64,000 nucleotides of DNA from Aquimonas sp044377145 (GCF_044377145.1 NZ_JBILJQ010000011.1:1-64000); one strand, 5' to 3'; positions 13,101 to 19,644 are shown, counted from the first letter of the stretch. Notes: a model not told the origin generated them from the sequence alone. Numbers and translations: made by a program.

Positions 13101-13628
13101 CCCTCTGGCATGATTAGCCTGGGATACGTTATCCAAGCCGGGGTCAGCGTCGTCACCAGCTCAGTTGCGAGGGTAGGCTCCGCGTTTGCTACGTCCTCAG
13201 CATTGGGCGGGGCCGCATTGAGGACCGTTGGAGTAGCGACTCAGCGAGCGGTGGCATCAATACTGGCTAGGACTGTGCCTAGGGCGGGAGTCTCTCAGGA
13301 TGTGCTTCTGGTAGGTCAGGGTGGGAGGCGCATAATTGATTTTTGGATCGCAGTCCAGCATCGGGTTTTGGCGCTGGAGGTGAAGTACAAATTGCCGTCT
13401 CAGGGCAGTGCTGCAATGGCTCGGCTTGTTGGTCAGATGCGCACTGCAACAACACAGGTGGTTGCTGGCGAGTACCGAGTCGTGCTCTTTACATGGCAGG
13501 CCCCTACTGCGGCTCAGCAGGCCGCGGTACTGACTGCGCTGGGTCCAACCGCATCAAACGTCCAGATGGTATCTGGCGCACTGAATCTCGTGCACTACCT
13601 CCGAAACTTTTTCGTTCTAGCAGTATGA
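1149..13628 (+). CDS. Giant secreted RHS/YD-repeat protein with C-terminal nuclease-like toxin
   Basis: 4159 residues. A signal peptide (about 1-32, cleavage near AHA) is followed by two copies of a Cys-bounded domain of about 150 aa (75-225, 318-468), several putative-Ig (He_PIG) and tandem cadherin-like units, an alpha/alpha cyclase-like region with C768-x-x-C-H (about 720-1065), CARDB (1070-1178), further Ig units, FG-GAP-like repeats (about 1530-1790), a second CARDB (about 1900-2015), five more Ig units and a Big-like unit. The RHS part starts near residue 2686, YD repeats run from about 2930 to 3930, and the RHS core (YLRARWMDPRVGRF) lies near 3935-3990. The last 165 residues contain D4064 and E4077-V-K4079, a PD-(D/E)XK-like nuclease signature. 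By family knowledge the RHS cage would enclose the toxic tip. Its secretion route beyond the signal peptide is not visible. The next gene overlaps its stop codon. Codon usage becomes less GC-rich after about 13020, typical of swapped toxin tips. Confidence 0.9.
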   Translation: MNCMMIARRVLGGFLVGVGLMSSGALLAPAHAAPSESNAPAPSGQLPNFRALSQGFSVAVQPAKNEQPITVVSECPLLPVALPNAALKGLQPGQALPRLQRGSAPENFNWLSWTGSTDTTLFAYGLRPPGDSHTYISPDDLTDRKLDAGDWARVLGSNMNDPLVQTKLDALRYVDGIVPVWSASRDSAGERQVQVARFVWVRLNNFNLSGTPWIEFTYLREASCANRPPVFTSVPPLFASVGRSYRYQATAVDPDADPVSLSRLAAPAALAFDAGTGRLRWTPTAADIGIHPVSLRAADPRGASSQQNYSVRVVQGFCPIYPIVLPSTALVGLSPGALVSQLPRGTGAGNFSWLTWGGSQSAPTLAYSLLPPGDSYSYRNPDVAGDQVLNIRDFAQGATGSMNSAEVRSALDALKTRDIILPVWDTNRGKGGSFDYRVQRFVSVRLRDYLLTGTGWLSFEYKGEANCYNAAPEALPQSLTTPEDVALPVTLQGSDEDGQSLIFGVLTQPAHGRLEGTAPNLTYVPVAGFSGEDSFQFSVSDGIEVSEPARVRIVITPVNDAPVAQPQQLSTPAGVALPITLSGTDPDGDALSFRVVQAPANGSLSGSGAALVYTPRAGFRGADGFNFVANDGQLDSAPGPVRIEVVGGNEPPRIVSTPVTAANEGSAYAYDVDAIDPDGDVLRYRLERGPSGLQIGANSGLLGGTLGGIAPQSLQSAHTACYIEAEQPVNPQPNEALKRLIWRTRAAIQSGSTFVAPEAESWHRRNTCLGCHVQTQAVLGLQASRSKARVDERVAEYLLAEILASQQANGSIRRSHPEHSRNQTAFALWSLSYVPDRARTFQVRARALDYMWSVRQTGTGSVYWTHDHGSGWLSDWDSMSALVALSANRFLADAAQRTQLSPSEQQVVQSFDAAMPAMAEFFLQRNIATENDNLLLAFRMLGLAEVLPHIDDAALQARVRTAIDSVDARLRSRQAQDGGWLRAGVGPRGDALVTAWVGFALDAKQPSIDDPVVRAAIENLLINQREDGTWVTTTGLFSTHFATTSLVMAYLPIALDFLGEGIQLPPEPAADLTVGQLRLTESAGLARVSAEVRNRGLADYRQPIEVRFYEGLDGAPRLLGVRTLASLTQGVTEQVTLELASAALSADVRVEIRLQPGQQECVDNNQFADARLIVVEAADPFNLRDQQRYLLNVNNVNAPPTITSTPPNWLTLGFPYDYQVVVDDPDLGDGHRFELVTAPVGLSLDPFSGRFRYNELELSVGQHPIELRVTDLAGAQARQTFTLTVDRDYQPPRLTSTPPVRAIQGQPYRYQATVSADPRADLQFEVLTGPPGLTVNAGTGEVTWAVPLGFAGQRRQVSLAVVDQFDNYDLQIYMLQGDVPNVAPVITGTPPAVTQIGVGFSLDFNLTDPNILESHTWRGLSLPTGAAINASTGVVQWPAASVAAASPGAEISAYNAQCRAADPQAASLSLVPLQTAGFATSVAQPLVGPLVDRNRNGVLDHRDGVAVVAISQRDTEVTTARIHAFDYETLSRRWSYNARVPDWFVAPAMGDLKGDDQVSILFVDSQARLVALNGEGGLRWVSEVPVGAGSLRHVSISLADLDGDRQAEILVGPSVFDADGRLLWQFPAFSSSQSTPLAIDLNGDGRMEVLHRHQARSHSGQLLWTTPSGGNTTVQYSLFAPITLADGSLGIVASEQTNAGARLSLLRADGSQVWRRDGADAGQAATPVVADFNGDGAQEIFLPSNGLLYGADGQRRWTAGGTAWTQRAFRAAVAGDFDGDGALEILGFNDTGLVVLSGASGAVLANDSTWTDTASYHLVPSLLDVRGDGDARLLAAGAGGLRSYRPLSGRWRTQAQVFHQQAWAADRVTPQLSIPPALAGRAHAPIQLLAPAATTGDAGLLSDLHLLAPSAVPQGAGLQLRSTITNRGTLTSRGFAVEFRRGSPSAPGALLGRVEQGPLAPGANVAITVNDISLDALGREEFFAELATDSAELECETRNNRASARVFEIAVVDYGGLEAQRAWAAGVLETQDSPRFTSAAPTAGIAGEPYRYRAQAASNHIGDSLVYALGTAPAGARIDPISGQIEWRPGWTQTGSFRFTITARSLTGRSGSQTWNVLVAAATAPNTAPVITSSPALQASLGEPWAYLIEARDAEGHALSYALLSGPAGMSFDATVGYARWTPGAAGTASVEVRVTDERGASTTQSFQISVISTPNRAPVFDSAPQGIAYVGELWTYAVQVSDPDGDAVQLRLNAAPSSLQFDPALRALRYTPAAADIGTQFIELEASDGRGGSSVQRIQLPVVQVLPGNRPPNLSGSPAATARVGATYAYQPAATDPDGDSLQFSLTTAPAGARINASSGAMNWTPRAEQLGPQAFVLRVDDGRGGWASQNFSVTVQPSNNAAPVITSLPGTQGKAGREYRYALVATDADGDALSYSLQQAPAGMQISSAGRITWTPAAAGSVPVRVRVQDALAWVEQSWTIEVVAADVQLQAQVTVSPNPAQAGAPITIDVSTSGAAAAITASATLNGQPLPLDPDGSTTINAPSQPGNYTLVVTVSDGYDTVQSSATVSVANAGGSAPPTVSLLSPREPANADLLRVTQRLPVRASVNDDNLRSWRLVLVERGARNGEFIAVANGSNTFTDTAIGTLDPTLLQNGQYALLLQAEDLSGNTVSDSVALSVEGDMKIGHFSISFEDVSVPVAGIPVSVTRTYDTRVRHKRQDFGHGWSLDYQNVRVQESRRPGFGWSLNTYPSGPLGLIPRYCVESALGNVVSIVLGDGRVEKFKVKASPACNQAIPLLDINFVFEPTDGARGRLETIVPVGGRLINGSIADLSDPGLIADPDNYRYIDPQGREYRVDQGFGLREIFEREGGNRVTFDRNGITHSNGFALQFTRDAQDRITRITGPGGIDLSYAYSSEGDLASVEDAEDNLTRFEYQTGHYLRDIIDPRGVRVSRNEYDADGRLVAVIDADGHRVEFSRDINGRVEQRRDRNGRNTVYLYNTRGDVLSETNAAGETVTRTYDDAGNTLSETDALGRTQRWTYDNLGNVLTDTDPLGGVTRSVFGVFNQLQTVTDPLNVVSLRQTYRNTTVQGIPIYPGPLVSLTDATGGATGMGYDPNSGELTSLTDASGAITRYEYDAHGFKTAEVDALGRRTTYVNDAQGRLLEERRSRTRADGSTEALVTRYTLDANGNVVATEHPDGSISTTVYDANGKPTESCDALNRCTLTTYDARGNVARINYPDGTHEASRFDPNGNLVAKTDRGGRTTRHVYDEANRLIEVIHPDATPADDSDNPRSRKAYDDAGQLIADTDENGHTTEYRYDAAGRVVRTLLPPVGGQVAEIVVEYDLAGRKTRETDPLGAVTRYSYDAAGRLLSTEVPAVSGEPNAIVRTEYDAVGRKTVETDASGRTTRFGYDGLGRLIVVVVPNPVTGANPALVNGSSPDAGTLTTRYAFDEVGNKIRQTDAEGRETRWEYDAMGRETARILPGGERETKRYNAAGELIEHTDFRGRVTRYTYDAAGRTQGIDHPSDADHSFVYNAAGERIEAVDERGTSGSQFDARGRLLRQQDADGGVIEYRFDAVGNLLERRSPSQTLAYRYDTRNRLIEVERRVQGEAPALTRYTYDAAGRRSSMEGGDGTRTQYGYDSRHRLRSLVKRSALGALLMSMAYQVDADGLRTQISESDSSGVVRTVQYDYDAVRRLVAERIDHRINLQDRNASWSYDRVGNRLRQSVSEAGAAAEVIDYVYDANDRLQSERGASIADYTYDPAGNLLSHGTPAGITEYVYNDAGRMREARSAGEVNAYVYNADGLRVRHTQTPAGATPEQSTTTWSLQDPNYTYAQEIERWTSTGSGPRQRSAVYSFADDLISQTRYDAAGVPTTSYVQADGFGSTRWLTNAAGVITDAVDYDAFGNEIGRSGTTEVEHLYRGEAFDPNVGFYYLRARWMDPRVGRFTQMDPFWGFSVDPRSLHKYVVNHQDPINRVDPSGMISLGYVIQAGVSVVTSSVARVGSAFATSSALGGAALRTVGVATQRAVASILARTVPRAGVSQDVLLVGQGGRRIIDFWIAVQHRVLALEVKYKLPSQGSAAMARLVGQMRTATTQVVAGEYRVVLFTWQAPTAAQQAAVLTALGPTASNVQMVSGALNLVHYLRNFFVLAV

Positions 13629-14065
13629 GCAAAACAAAAATCATGGGGGTTGTGTTAGCCGCAGTCTCTAGCAGGCTTGAAGGCTTTCAGAAATACACTC
13701 CGAATTTGCCCGATCCTTCGCTAATTAGGGGTCGCGATTTCGCTCTGGTGCGGCTTTCAGAAAATTTCTGCCACTTTGTAGTTCTCGTGAAGCACAAAAG
13801 TGAAGAATCTATTACTCTGGAAGCAGGCTGGTCGAATCAAAATCGCTTTCCAAGAGTTAGTCCAAGGCCTTGTTCTGCGGATCCGGATCCCGAAATGTAC
13901 TACCCTGAGTATGTATTTAGACCGAGGCGATCTGTCCACGGCCGGGAATTCTGGTGGCGCCTCCCCGTCGAAACATGCGAAGGCACCGTCGTCGATGAGT
14001 TGGCAGACTCCATAAGTCAAGTCATAAATGCTCAGGTCGAGCCAGTTCTTCTAAGGCGCTTTTGA
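13625..14065 (+). CDS. Putative immunity protein for the RHS toxin tip
   Basis: 146 residues starting MSKTKIMGVV. The ATG at 13625 overlaps the TGA of the giant gene (ATGA), implying translational coupling. I do not recognise the family. It is a soluble small protein with a run of beta-type segments and an aromatic-rich centre (MYYPEYVF, REFWWRLP) and no signal peptide or membrane segment. Position immediately after a polymorphic-toxin tip, overlap with it, and the same reduced GC content as the tip are the standard hallmarks of a cognate immunity gene. The function is inference from context. A longer frame from 13343 is open but lies inside the toxin coding region. Confidence 0.72.
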   Translation: MSKTKIMGVVLAAVSSRLEGFQKYTPNLPDPSLIRGRDFALVRLSENFCHFVVLVKHKSEESITLEAGWSNQNRFPRVSPRPCSADPDPEMYYPEYVFRPRRSVHGREFWWRLPVETCEGTVVDELADSISQVINAQVEPVLLRRF

Positions 14066-14284
14066 CGCCCTTTTGGCGGGTCCATCGCGTTTCCAGTGGG
14101 AACACCATGGTCACCCAACCCACCCAAGCTAAGCCTCCACGGGAGCCCAAACACTTCGCTCCGGCCCGGCTTTGACGTGGGCCGCCGGGGTTTTACCGGG
14201 CAGGAGCGGTACTTGTGCATGCTTAGCTGGGTTGAATTGGGCGCAATGTCCCCGGGCACCAAACATGCCCAAAAAAAGGGCAGC

Positions 14285-15190
14285 ATGCCAGATACCTTCA
14301 GAGTAGACGCCAAATCCGCCGTCGCGACCTCATGGTCCGATGGCCTCGCTTTGGCCCTTGAACTACAACAGCCTGAATCACTGGAGCTGGTCGGCCAATG
14401 GGACGATCTTTCGGCATTCGCGGGCGTGGTGGATTCGGTGCGCAGTTTGCGTCTGTCTGGTGCTGAATCGGATGGCAGGGTGCGCTCACTCGCGGGGCTG
14501 GATTGCTTTGTGGGCTTGAGGTCGTTGAGCCTGGCCAATCGAGTTGAGAATGGCTTGGAAAATCTGGCCGCGGTTCCGCTCGAATCACTCTATGCAACGG
14601 CCCAGCCCGGTCTCATGGACTGCCTTTCCCGCAGCAACATTCGCCAGCTGAGTTTGGTGGCGGCCGATGGAGCGTTACTCGAAACTGCCCAGAACAGGCC
14701 TAAGCTCAGTAGCCTGAGCCTCATTCGTCCAAAGCTTGCCGATCTGCGGCCGTTGGCGGGGTTCGACTCACTGAATACGCTCAACGTGTCGCATGGCTCC
14801 CATCTGCTCTCGTTGAATGGGATTGAGGCGCTGCCGCTTGAGCATCTTGTGGTCGAGACGGCGAAGCGCCTGACGGACCTAGTGCCGCTGCACTTGGTTT
14901 TGAGCCTCAGATCGCTGCGGCTTGTCGCAGTAGCCAAAGGTGCTCGACATCCATGTCTGAGCGACTTGAAAGCGCTAGAGGTCGTCCACCTTGGAGGCAA
15001 GGAGTTCGGCGCGGTCGATTGGGGCACTCTCCTTACGCTCCCCCGGCTTGTGAAAGTGTTTGCGCCGTGGGACCCCGCTGTGATCGAGCGATTAGAGATG
15101 GAACAACAGCTCCCAGCGAAGCGTCGGTTCCGAACCTTCGATCCTGCCGGTGCGAGAGGAGTGCGCATGCTGTTTATCGAGATCGAATAG
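14285..15190 (+). CDS. Leucine-rich-repeat-like protein of unknown function
   Basis: 301 residues from MPDTFRVDAK. Repeated short blocks such as VRSLRLSG, LRSLSLAN, LSSLSLIR, LNTLNVSH and LEVVHLGG, about 20-25 residues apart, fit an LRR solenoid from about residue 50 to 270. There is no signal peptide or membrane segment, so it is probably cytoplasmic. The start at 14285 was preferred over ATG 14096 or 14219 because the upstream extension has no LRR character and AAAGGG precedes 14285. It lies 219 nt after the putative immunity gene. It could be a second immunity-type or orphan gene of the toxin island, but nothing in the sequence proves that. Confidence 0.68.
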   Translation: MPDTFRVDAKSAVATSWSDGLALALELQQPESLELVGQWDDLSAFAGVVDSVRSLRLSGAESDGRVRSLAGLDCFVGLRSLSLANRVENGLENLAAVPLESLYATAQPGLMDCLSRSNIRQLSLVAADGALLETAQNRPKLSSLSLIRPKLADLRPLAGFDSLNTLNVSHGSHLLSLNGIEALPLEHLVVETAKRLTDLVPLHLVLSLRSLRLVAVAKGARHPCLSDLKALEVVHLGGKEFGAVDWGTLLTLPRLVKVFAPWDPAVIERLEMEQQLPAKRRFRTFDPAGARGVRMLFIEIE

Positions 15191-15367
15191 CGCGATCGGC
15201 GCTGGTGTAGCGCACCCGACTCCAACCGCACCATTGCGTCGTGTCAATCGTCCGATCTGACACTTTTCGACGCTCTCTACCGCCTGCTATCGCACGCCCC
15301 GGCCGGGTGCGTCGCACTCGCTCTCACGTTGCGCAAAAGCGCGCTGTACGCCTGCGATACCGCCCCG

Positions 15368-15397
15368 CCGACGCCAGCGCCGGAGCACTGGCGTCGG
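15368..15397. terminator. Inverted repeat, possible terminator of the NatAB unit
   Basis: CCGACGCCAG (15368-15377) and CTGGCGTCGG (15388-15397) form a 10-bp perfect stem with a 10-nt loop, just beyond the 3' end of the minus-strand permease gene. There is no U-tract on either side, so termination activity is uncertain. The rest of 15191-15411 shows no gene. Confidence 0.35.
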
Positions 15398-15411
15398 GAG
15401 CGATCAAGTAC

Positions 15412-16587
15412 TCACGCCGAAATCGCCAGCTGCTCACGGTGGTACAGGCGCGAGGCGATGAACCAGACCACGCCGGCCAGGGCGAGGCCGGCGCCGAGTG
15501 CGAGTGCCCATTCGCTGGTGGAGATGGTTTCGGCGCGGACCACTTTCAGGATCAGCTGGTTCTGGCTGAGCAGGGGCACCGCCGCCATCCACAGCTGGTT
15601 CTTCACCGGCGACACCATCAGCACCAGGGTCGGCAGCATCGGCAGCAGCATCAGCAGGGTCATGTAGCTCTGGGCTTCTTTCATGCTCTTTGCAGTGGCC
15701 GCCAACAGCGTCACCAGGCAGGAGCCGAACACCGCGATCGGCACGATCAGCACGAACATCTTGGCAATCGCCAGGGTGCTGATGTCGATTTTGAAGCCGA
15801 GCATCGAGGCGGGGAGAAAGGCGAAGCACAGCTTGAACGCGAGCAGGGTCAGCAGGGAGGTGAGCAGGGCGAACACCGAGGCCGCCAGCAGCTTGCCGCT
15901 CATGATCGCTTCGCGCGAGGCCGGGGTGGCCAGCAGCGGCTCCAGCGACTGGCGCTCGCGTTCACCGGCGGTGGCGTCCATCGCCAGATAGGCGCCGCCG
16001 AGGAAGCCACCGAGGATCAGCAGGTAGGGCAGGAAGGCCAGCAGCATGCCGGCGCGGCTCTCCGGGGTGGAGAGATCGCGACGGTTGATCTGCATCGGCG
16101 TGCCCACCACCGGGCTGATGCCGCGCGCGACCATTCGCAGGGCGCCCATCTGGCGGTCATAGGTCTGCAGCAGACCTTCCAGACGCCGCACCGGGGTGCG
16201 TGCATCCTGCCGGGTCGAATCGTGGATCAGCTCGATCGGGGCCGGCCGGCTCTTGCGCCATTCCTCGCCGAACTCCGCGGTGATGCGCAGGATCACGTCC
16301 TCATCCTGGTCGCGGATGGCGGCGTCGGGGTCGGCTGGGGCCGGTTTGATCTCGACGTTCATGGTGCTGAGCCAGTCGACCAGATTGGGCGCGTGTTCGG
16401 CGCCGACCACCGCCAGCTCCAGCGGCTTCTCGGCGCGGTCCATTTCCTTGCTGGCCATCAGGGTGATCAGGCCGACCATCAGCGCCGGGCCCAGCAGCGG
16501 GCCCATCAGCAGGCTGATCACCAGGGTGCGGCGGTCGCGGATAAGGTCCAACAGTTCCTTCTTCAGGACGATCCAGGCGGCTTTCAT
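15412..16587 (-). CDS. natB: ABC-2 type transporter permease (NatB-like)
   Basis: 391 residues. One N-terminal membrane segment (about 20-45, within LVISLLMGPLLGPALMVGLI) is followed by a periplasmic domain of about 120-130 residues, then five or so membrane segments in the second half (about 185-390). This layout is that of NatB/ABC-2 Na+-efflux-type permeases. The ATG overlaps the TGA of the ATPase gene (ATGA at 16584-16587), so the two are translationally coupled. NatAB systems export Na+ or other small substrates; the substrate here cannot be read from sequence. It is the last gene of a unit with the ATPase and an upstream secreted hydrolase. Confidence 0.85.
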   Translation of the reverse strand: MKAAWIVLKKELLDLIRDRRTLVISLLMGPLLGPALMVGLITLMASKEMDRAEKPLELAVVGAEHAPNLVDWLSTMNVEIKPAPADPDAAIRDQDEDVILRITAEFGEEWRKSRPAPIELIHDSTRQDARTPVRRLEGLLQTYDRQMGALRMVARGISPVVGTPMQINRRDLSTPESRAGMLLAFLPYLLILGGFLGGAYLAMDATAGERERQSLEPLLATPASREAIMSGKLLAASVFALLTSLLTLLAFKLCFAFLPASMLGFKIDISTLAIAKMFVLIVPIAVFGSCLVTLLAATAKSMKEAQSYMTLLMLLPMLPTLVLMVSPVKNQLWMAAVPLLSQNQLILKVVRAETISTSEWALALGAGLALAGVVWFIASRLYHREQLAISA

Positions 16588-17330
16588 GCGAACAGTCCTT
16601 CTTCCGAGCCGATCGCCCTGACGAAGGCGTCTTCGAGATTGCTTTCACCGGTCTGCGCGCGCAGTTCGTCCGGCGTGCCCTGGGCCACCACGCGGCCCTT
16701 GGCGACGATGACGATGCGGTCACACAGGGCCGCGACCTCCTGCATGATGTGGCTGGAGAACACCACGCAGCGGCCTTCCGCGCGCAGCTGCTGCAGGAAG
16801 CCACGCAGGCCGCGGGTGGTCATCACGTCGAGGCCGTTGGTGGGCTCGTCGAGAATCACATTCTTCGGGTCATGTACCAGGGCACGCGCGATCGCGGTCT
16901 TGGTGCGCTGGCCCTGTGAGAACCCTTCGGCCTGGCGGTCGGCAATCTCCTGCATGCCGAGGGCTTCGATCAGGCGCGCGCTGCGTTCGGCGATGGTTTT
17001 CTCGTCCAGCCCGTGCAGGCGGCCGAAGTAGGCGATGTTTTCGCGTGCGGTCAGGCGCTTGTAGACGCCGCGGGCATCGGGCAACACGCCGAGCCGGCGA
17101 CGCGCGTCTTCGGCGTGCTTGAAGATGTCGATGCCGTCCACGCTGACGGTGCCGGTGTCCGGGCGCATCAGGGTGTAGAGCATGCGCAGGGTGGTGGTTT
17201 TGCCGGCGCCATTGGGGCCGAGCAGGCCGGTGATCTGGCCGTCTTCAGCGCGGAAGCTGACGCCGTCGACCGCTTTCACCAGGCCGGTCTTGGTCTTGAA
17301 CTGCTTGTGCAGGTTGTCGCAGATGATCAT
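16584..17330 (-). CDS. natA: ABC transporter ATP-binding protein (NatA-like)
   Basis: 248 residues from MIICDNLHKQF. Walker A is GPNGAGKT, the signature region is modified to GFSQGQRTKTAIARAL, and Walker B is VILDEPTNGLD, followed by the switch His in FSSHIMQEV. The divergent signature (FSQGQ) is usual for NatA/CcmA-like exporters. ATG 17330 was chosen because it lies 1 nt after the stop of the upstream hydrolase with GGGAG 8-12 nt before it; the longer frame from 17360 would overlap that gene. It powers the adjacent ABC-2 permease. Confidence 0.88.
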   Translation of the reverse strand: MIICDNLHKQFKTKTGLVKAVDGVSFRAEDGQITGLLGPNGAGKTTTLRMLYTLMRPDTGTVSVDGIDIFKHAEDARRRLGVLPDARGVYKRLTARENIAYFGRLHGLDEKTIAERSARLIEALGMQEIADRQAEGFSQGQRTKTAIARALVHDPKNVILDEPTNGLDVMTTRGLRGFLQQLRAEGRCVVFSSHIMQEVAALCDRIVIVAKGRVVAQGTPDELRAQTGESNLEDAFVRAIGSEEGLFA

Positions 17331-17331
17331 C

Positions 17332-18813
17332 TCAGGGCTCCCAGCCGTAGAAGCCGGCAAACGGTGGATTGGGCTTCAGAGTGTCGAGGCATTCGGCCTT
17401 CAACTCGGCGGGCTTATTGGTTTCGATGAACTCTCCCAGCAGGCGCGGCATGCAGCCGACCGCGGCCAGGCTGTGGCCCTGTCCGCGCAGGATCAGATGA
17501 CGGCTGTTGGAAAGGGTCTTCGCCACTTCATCGCCGTAGCGCGGCGGGGTCACCGGGTCGAACTCGCCCGACAGCAGCAGGGTCGGGATGGCGCTTTCCA
17601 CCGGCGCGTTGAAGTCGGCGGGAGCCGTGCCCTTGGGCCAGACGGCGCACTGTTCGAGGGTGAATTTGACCATCATCTCGCCGAGCAAGCGGGTGGCGTC
17701 GATCGGGTCGGGGCGCATCCGGTGGGCGTCTTCGGTGCAGATCACCGACAGCTGCATGCCGTGCATGATCTGCTCCGACAGCGAGCCGGTGATCATCTCG
17801 GCCTGCGCCATCAACGCGCTGGCGCGGCCCTGTGCGGCCTCGTGCAGGGACAGCGGCAGCATTGCCGCCACGGCCGGCGCATAGGAGTACATCCGCGCGA
17901 CGGTGGCGACGTGGCCGACGGTGAGGTCCTTTTCAAGTTCCTCACCGCTGACCGGGTCTCGAAAGCGCACCGGCCGCGGGTTCGCGCGAAGTTCGGCCAG
18001 CAGCGCGTTCAGGCTCTCGCGCGGGCTGCCGAAACGCTCGTTGCAGGTGGCGCTGTCGGTGCACTGGCCGAAGTGCAGGTCGAGCGCGTCCTCCAGATTG
18101 CGCGCGTGCTCCGACCCCAAGGCCAGGGTGTTCGGTACCACGCTGTCGAGCACCACGCTGCGGGTGTGCTGCGGGTAGCGGCGCATGTACTGCTGGGCGA
18201 CGCGGGTGCCGTAGCTGACCCCGAGCAGATTGATCTGCTGCACGCCAATCGCCTGCCGCACGGCGTCGAGATCGGCGATCGCCTCGGTGGTGCTGTAGTA
18301 GCGCAGATCGGCGCTGTCCTTGAGCTCATCGCGGCAGCGCTCGGCGAACTGTCGCCACTGCGCCGGATCGATGTCGGACTCGGTCTCCATCAGGGCGGAA
18401 TCGCCCTCGGCGTCCTTACAGACCAGGCGGTTGGAATCGCCGGTGCCGCGCTGGTCGACCAGGATCACGTGGCGGTTCTTGCGGATCTCGCGAAACGCGC
18501 CGTGCAGGCCGGGATAGCTCTCCAGCGCTGACTGGCCCGGGCCACCGGCGATCATGAACAGTGGATCGTCGGCTCCGGCGGAGTTCTCGGTCGGCACCCA
18601 GGCGATTGCCAGTTCGATCTTGCGGCCGGCGGGCTCGGCCGGGTTCTCGGGCACTTCGAAGCGCGTGCACTGCGCTTCCACATTGAGCACCGACAGCGGT
18701 GCGCTGAGCACGCAGGGCTCGAAGTTGAGCGTGCCGAGGCGACGCTGGGCTTCGGCGGGTGCCGCCAGCGCCAGGCCGGCGGACGCAGCGATACAGATCA
18801 AAAGACGTTGCAT
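17332..18813 (-). CDS. Secreted alpha/beta hydrolase (TAP-like / prolyl aminopeptidase-like)
   Basis: 493 residues with a signal peptide (about 1-22, ending PAEA). Conserved elements are the oxyanion-region block GGPGQSA (about 90), VDQRGTGDSN (about 120), the nucleophile elbow GVSYG (Ser200), GEFDPVTPP carrying the probable acid, and GQGHSL carrying the probable His near the C-terminus. This is the layout of tripeptidyl-aminopeptidase-like alpha/beta hydrolases, which release N-terminal peptides or hydrolyse esters; the exact substrate is unknown. The start is supported by GGGAG upstream of ATG. The natAB genes follow with essentially no spacing, so hydrolase and exporter are probably co-expressed. 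A periplasmic location is expected from the signal peptide. Confidence 0.85.
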   Translation of the reverse strand: MQRLLICIAASAGLALAAPAEAQRRLGTLNFEPCVLSAPLSVLNVEAQCTRFEVPENPAEPAGRKIELAIAWVPTENSAGADDPLFMIAGGPGQSALESYPGLHGAFREIRKNRHVILVDQRGTGDSNRLVCKDAEGDSALMETESDIDPAQWRQFAERCRDELKDSADLRYYSTTEAIADLDAVRQAIGVQQINLLGVSYGTRVAQQYMRRYPQHTRSVVLDSVVPNTLALGSEHARNLEDALDLHFGQCTDSATCNERFGSPRESLNALLAELRANPRPVRFRDPVSGEELEKDLTVGHVATVARMYSYAPAVAAMLPLSLHEAAQGRASALMAQAEMITGSLSEQIMHGMQLSVICTEDAHRMRPDPIDATRLLGEMMVKFTLEQCAVWPKGTAPADFNAPVESAIPTLLLSGEFDPVTPPRYGDEVAKTLSNSRHLILRGQGHSLAAVGCMPRLLGEFIETNKPAELKAECLDTLKPNPPFAGFYGWEP

Positions 18814-18852
18814 GGACTCTCCCTGGGGGGCCGTTGGCGACCCCGAGTGCGG

Positions 18853-19644
18853 CTACAGACTGGCCGGTTTGGCGGGTGTGACCGCGCCGGGCAGGCTCGG
18901 GGTGACGTACTTCTCGCGGCGGATTCGCTTCAGATGCAGTCCAGCGGCCTTCAGTCGCTCGAAGCCCGCGTCGACCATGTTCGGGTTGCCGCACAGATAG
19001 GCGAGATCGCCTTCGGGGTCGATCTCGAATCCCGCCAGCGCATCCTGCACGTAGGCGTTGACGTCCTGCGGGCCGGGGTCTTCGGGCAATCGGCGCGAGT
19101 GGCAGAAACGCAGCTCGAAGTTCGGAATGCGCGCCGCCGCCGCACGGAATTCGTCGGCGAACAGTTGATCCTCCGGCGTGCGCGCGCCCAGCAGCAGCAC
19201 GGTCGACACGCCATTCGCGGCGGCCGCTTCCAGCTGCGGCAGCATGCCGCGATACGGCGCCACGCCGGTGCCGGTGCCGAGCAGCAGGTAGCGTCGCGCC
19301 GCGTCGTCCGGCAGGAGACAGAAGCGGCCGTTGGGCGCGGTCACCGGTATTTCTTCGCCGTGCCCGAGCGCCGTCATGCGTGCGCTGCCGAGGCCACCTT
19401 CGACCATGCTGATCACCAGCTCGATCCGCTGCGCATCGCTGCGGCCGAGGTCGTTCGGGTTGGCGATCGAGTAACTGCGGAACACGGGGGTGTCGGTGCC
19501 GGCCACTTGCACGCGCAGGAACTGGCCCGGCAGAAACACGAGCGGGCTGCCGTCGCTGCGCTCGAACACGAAATGGCGAACGCCGGGGGTGAGCCAGTGG
19601 CTGTCGAGCAGGCGCAACGGAAAGGTCGGTGGGGGCGCAAACAC
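18853..19644 (-). CDS. fpr: Ferredoxin-NADP+ reductase family protein
   Basis: 263 residues from GTG 19644 (VFAPPPTFPL). The FAD-binding beta-barrel contains FRSYSIAN (the RxYS motif), followed by GHGEEIPVTAPNGRF. The NADP-binding half has GTGTGVAPYRGM and ends with YLCGNPNMVD and a C-terminal tail. This is the FNR/flavodoxin reductase fold that transfers electrons between NADPH and ferredoxin or flavodoxin. An ATG at 19740 would add 32 residues without family similarity and run into the divergent promoter region, so the GTG is preferred; the start remains uncertain. It lies divergently from the YadGH-type exporter. Confidence 0.82.
   Translation of the reverse strand: MFAPPPTFPLRLLDSHWLTPGVRHFVFERSDGSPLVFLPGQFLRVQVAGTDTPVFRSYSIANPNDLGRSDAQRIELVISMVEGGLGSARMTALGHGEEIPVTAPNGRFCLLPDDAARRYLLLGTGTGVAPYRGMLPQLEAAAANGVSTVLLLGARTPEDQLFADEFRAAAARIPNFELRFCHSRRLPEDPGPQDVNAYVQDALAGFEIDPEGDLAYLCGNPNMVDAGFERLKAAGLHLKRIRREKYVTPSLPGAVTPAKPASL

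Noticed and set aside
15241..17031. 596-residue plus-strand frame opposite natB and natA
   Set aside because: Antisense to two well-supported ABC genes; Gln/His/Arg-rich without motifs.
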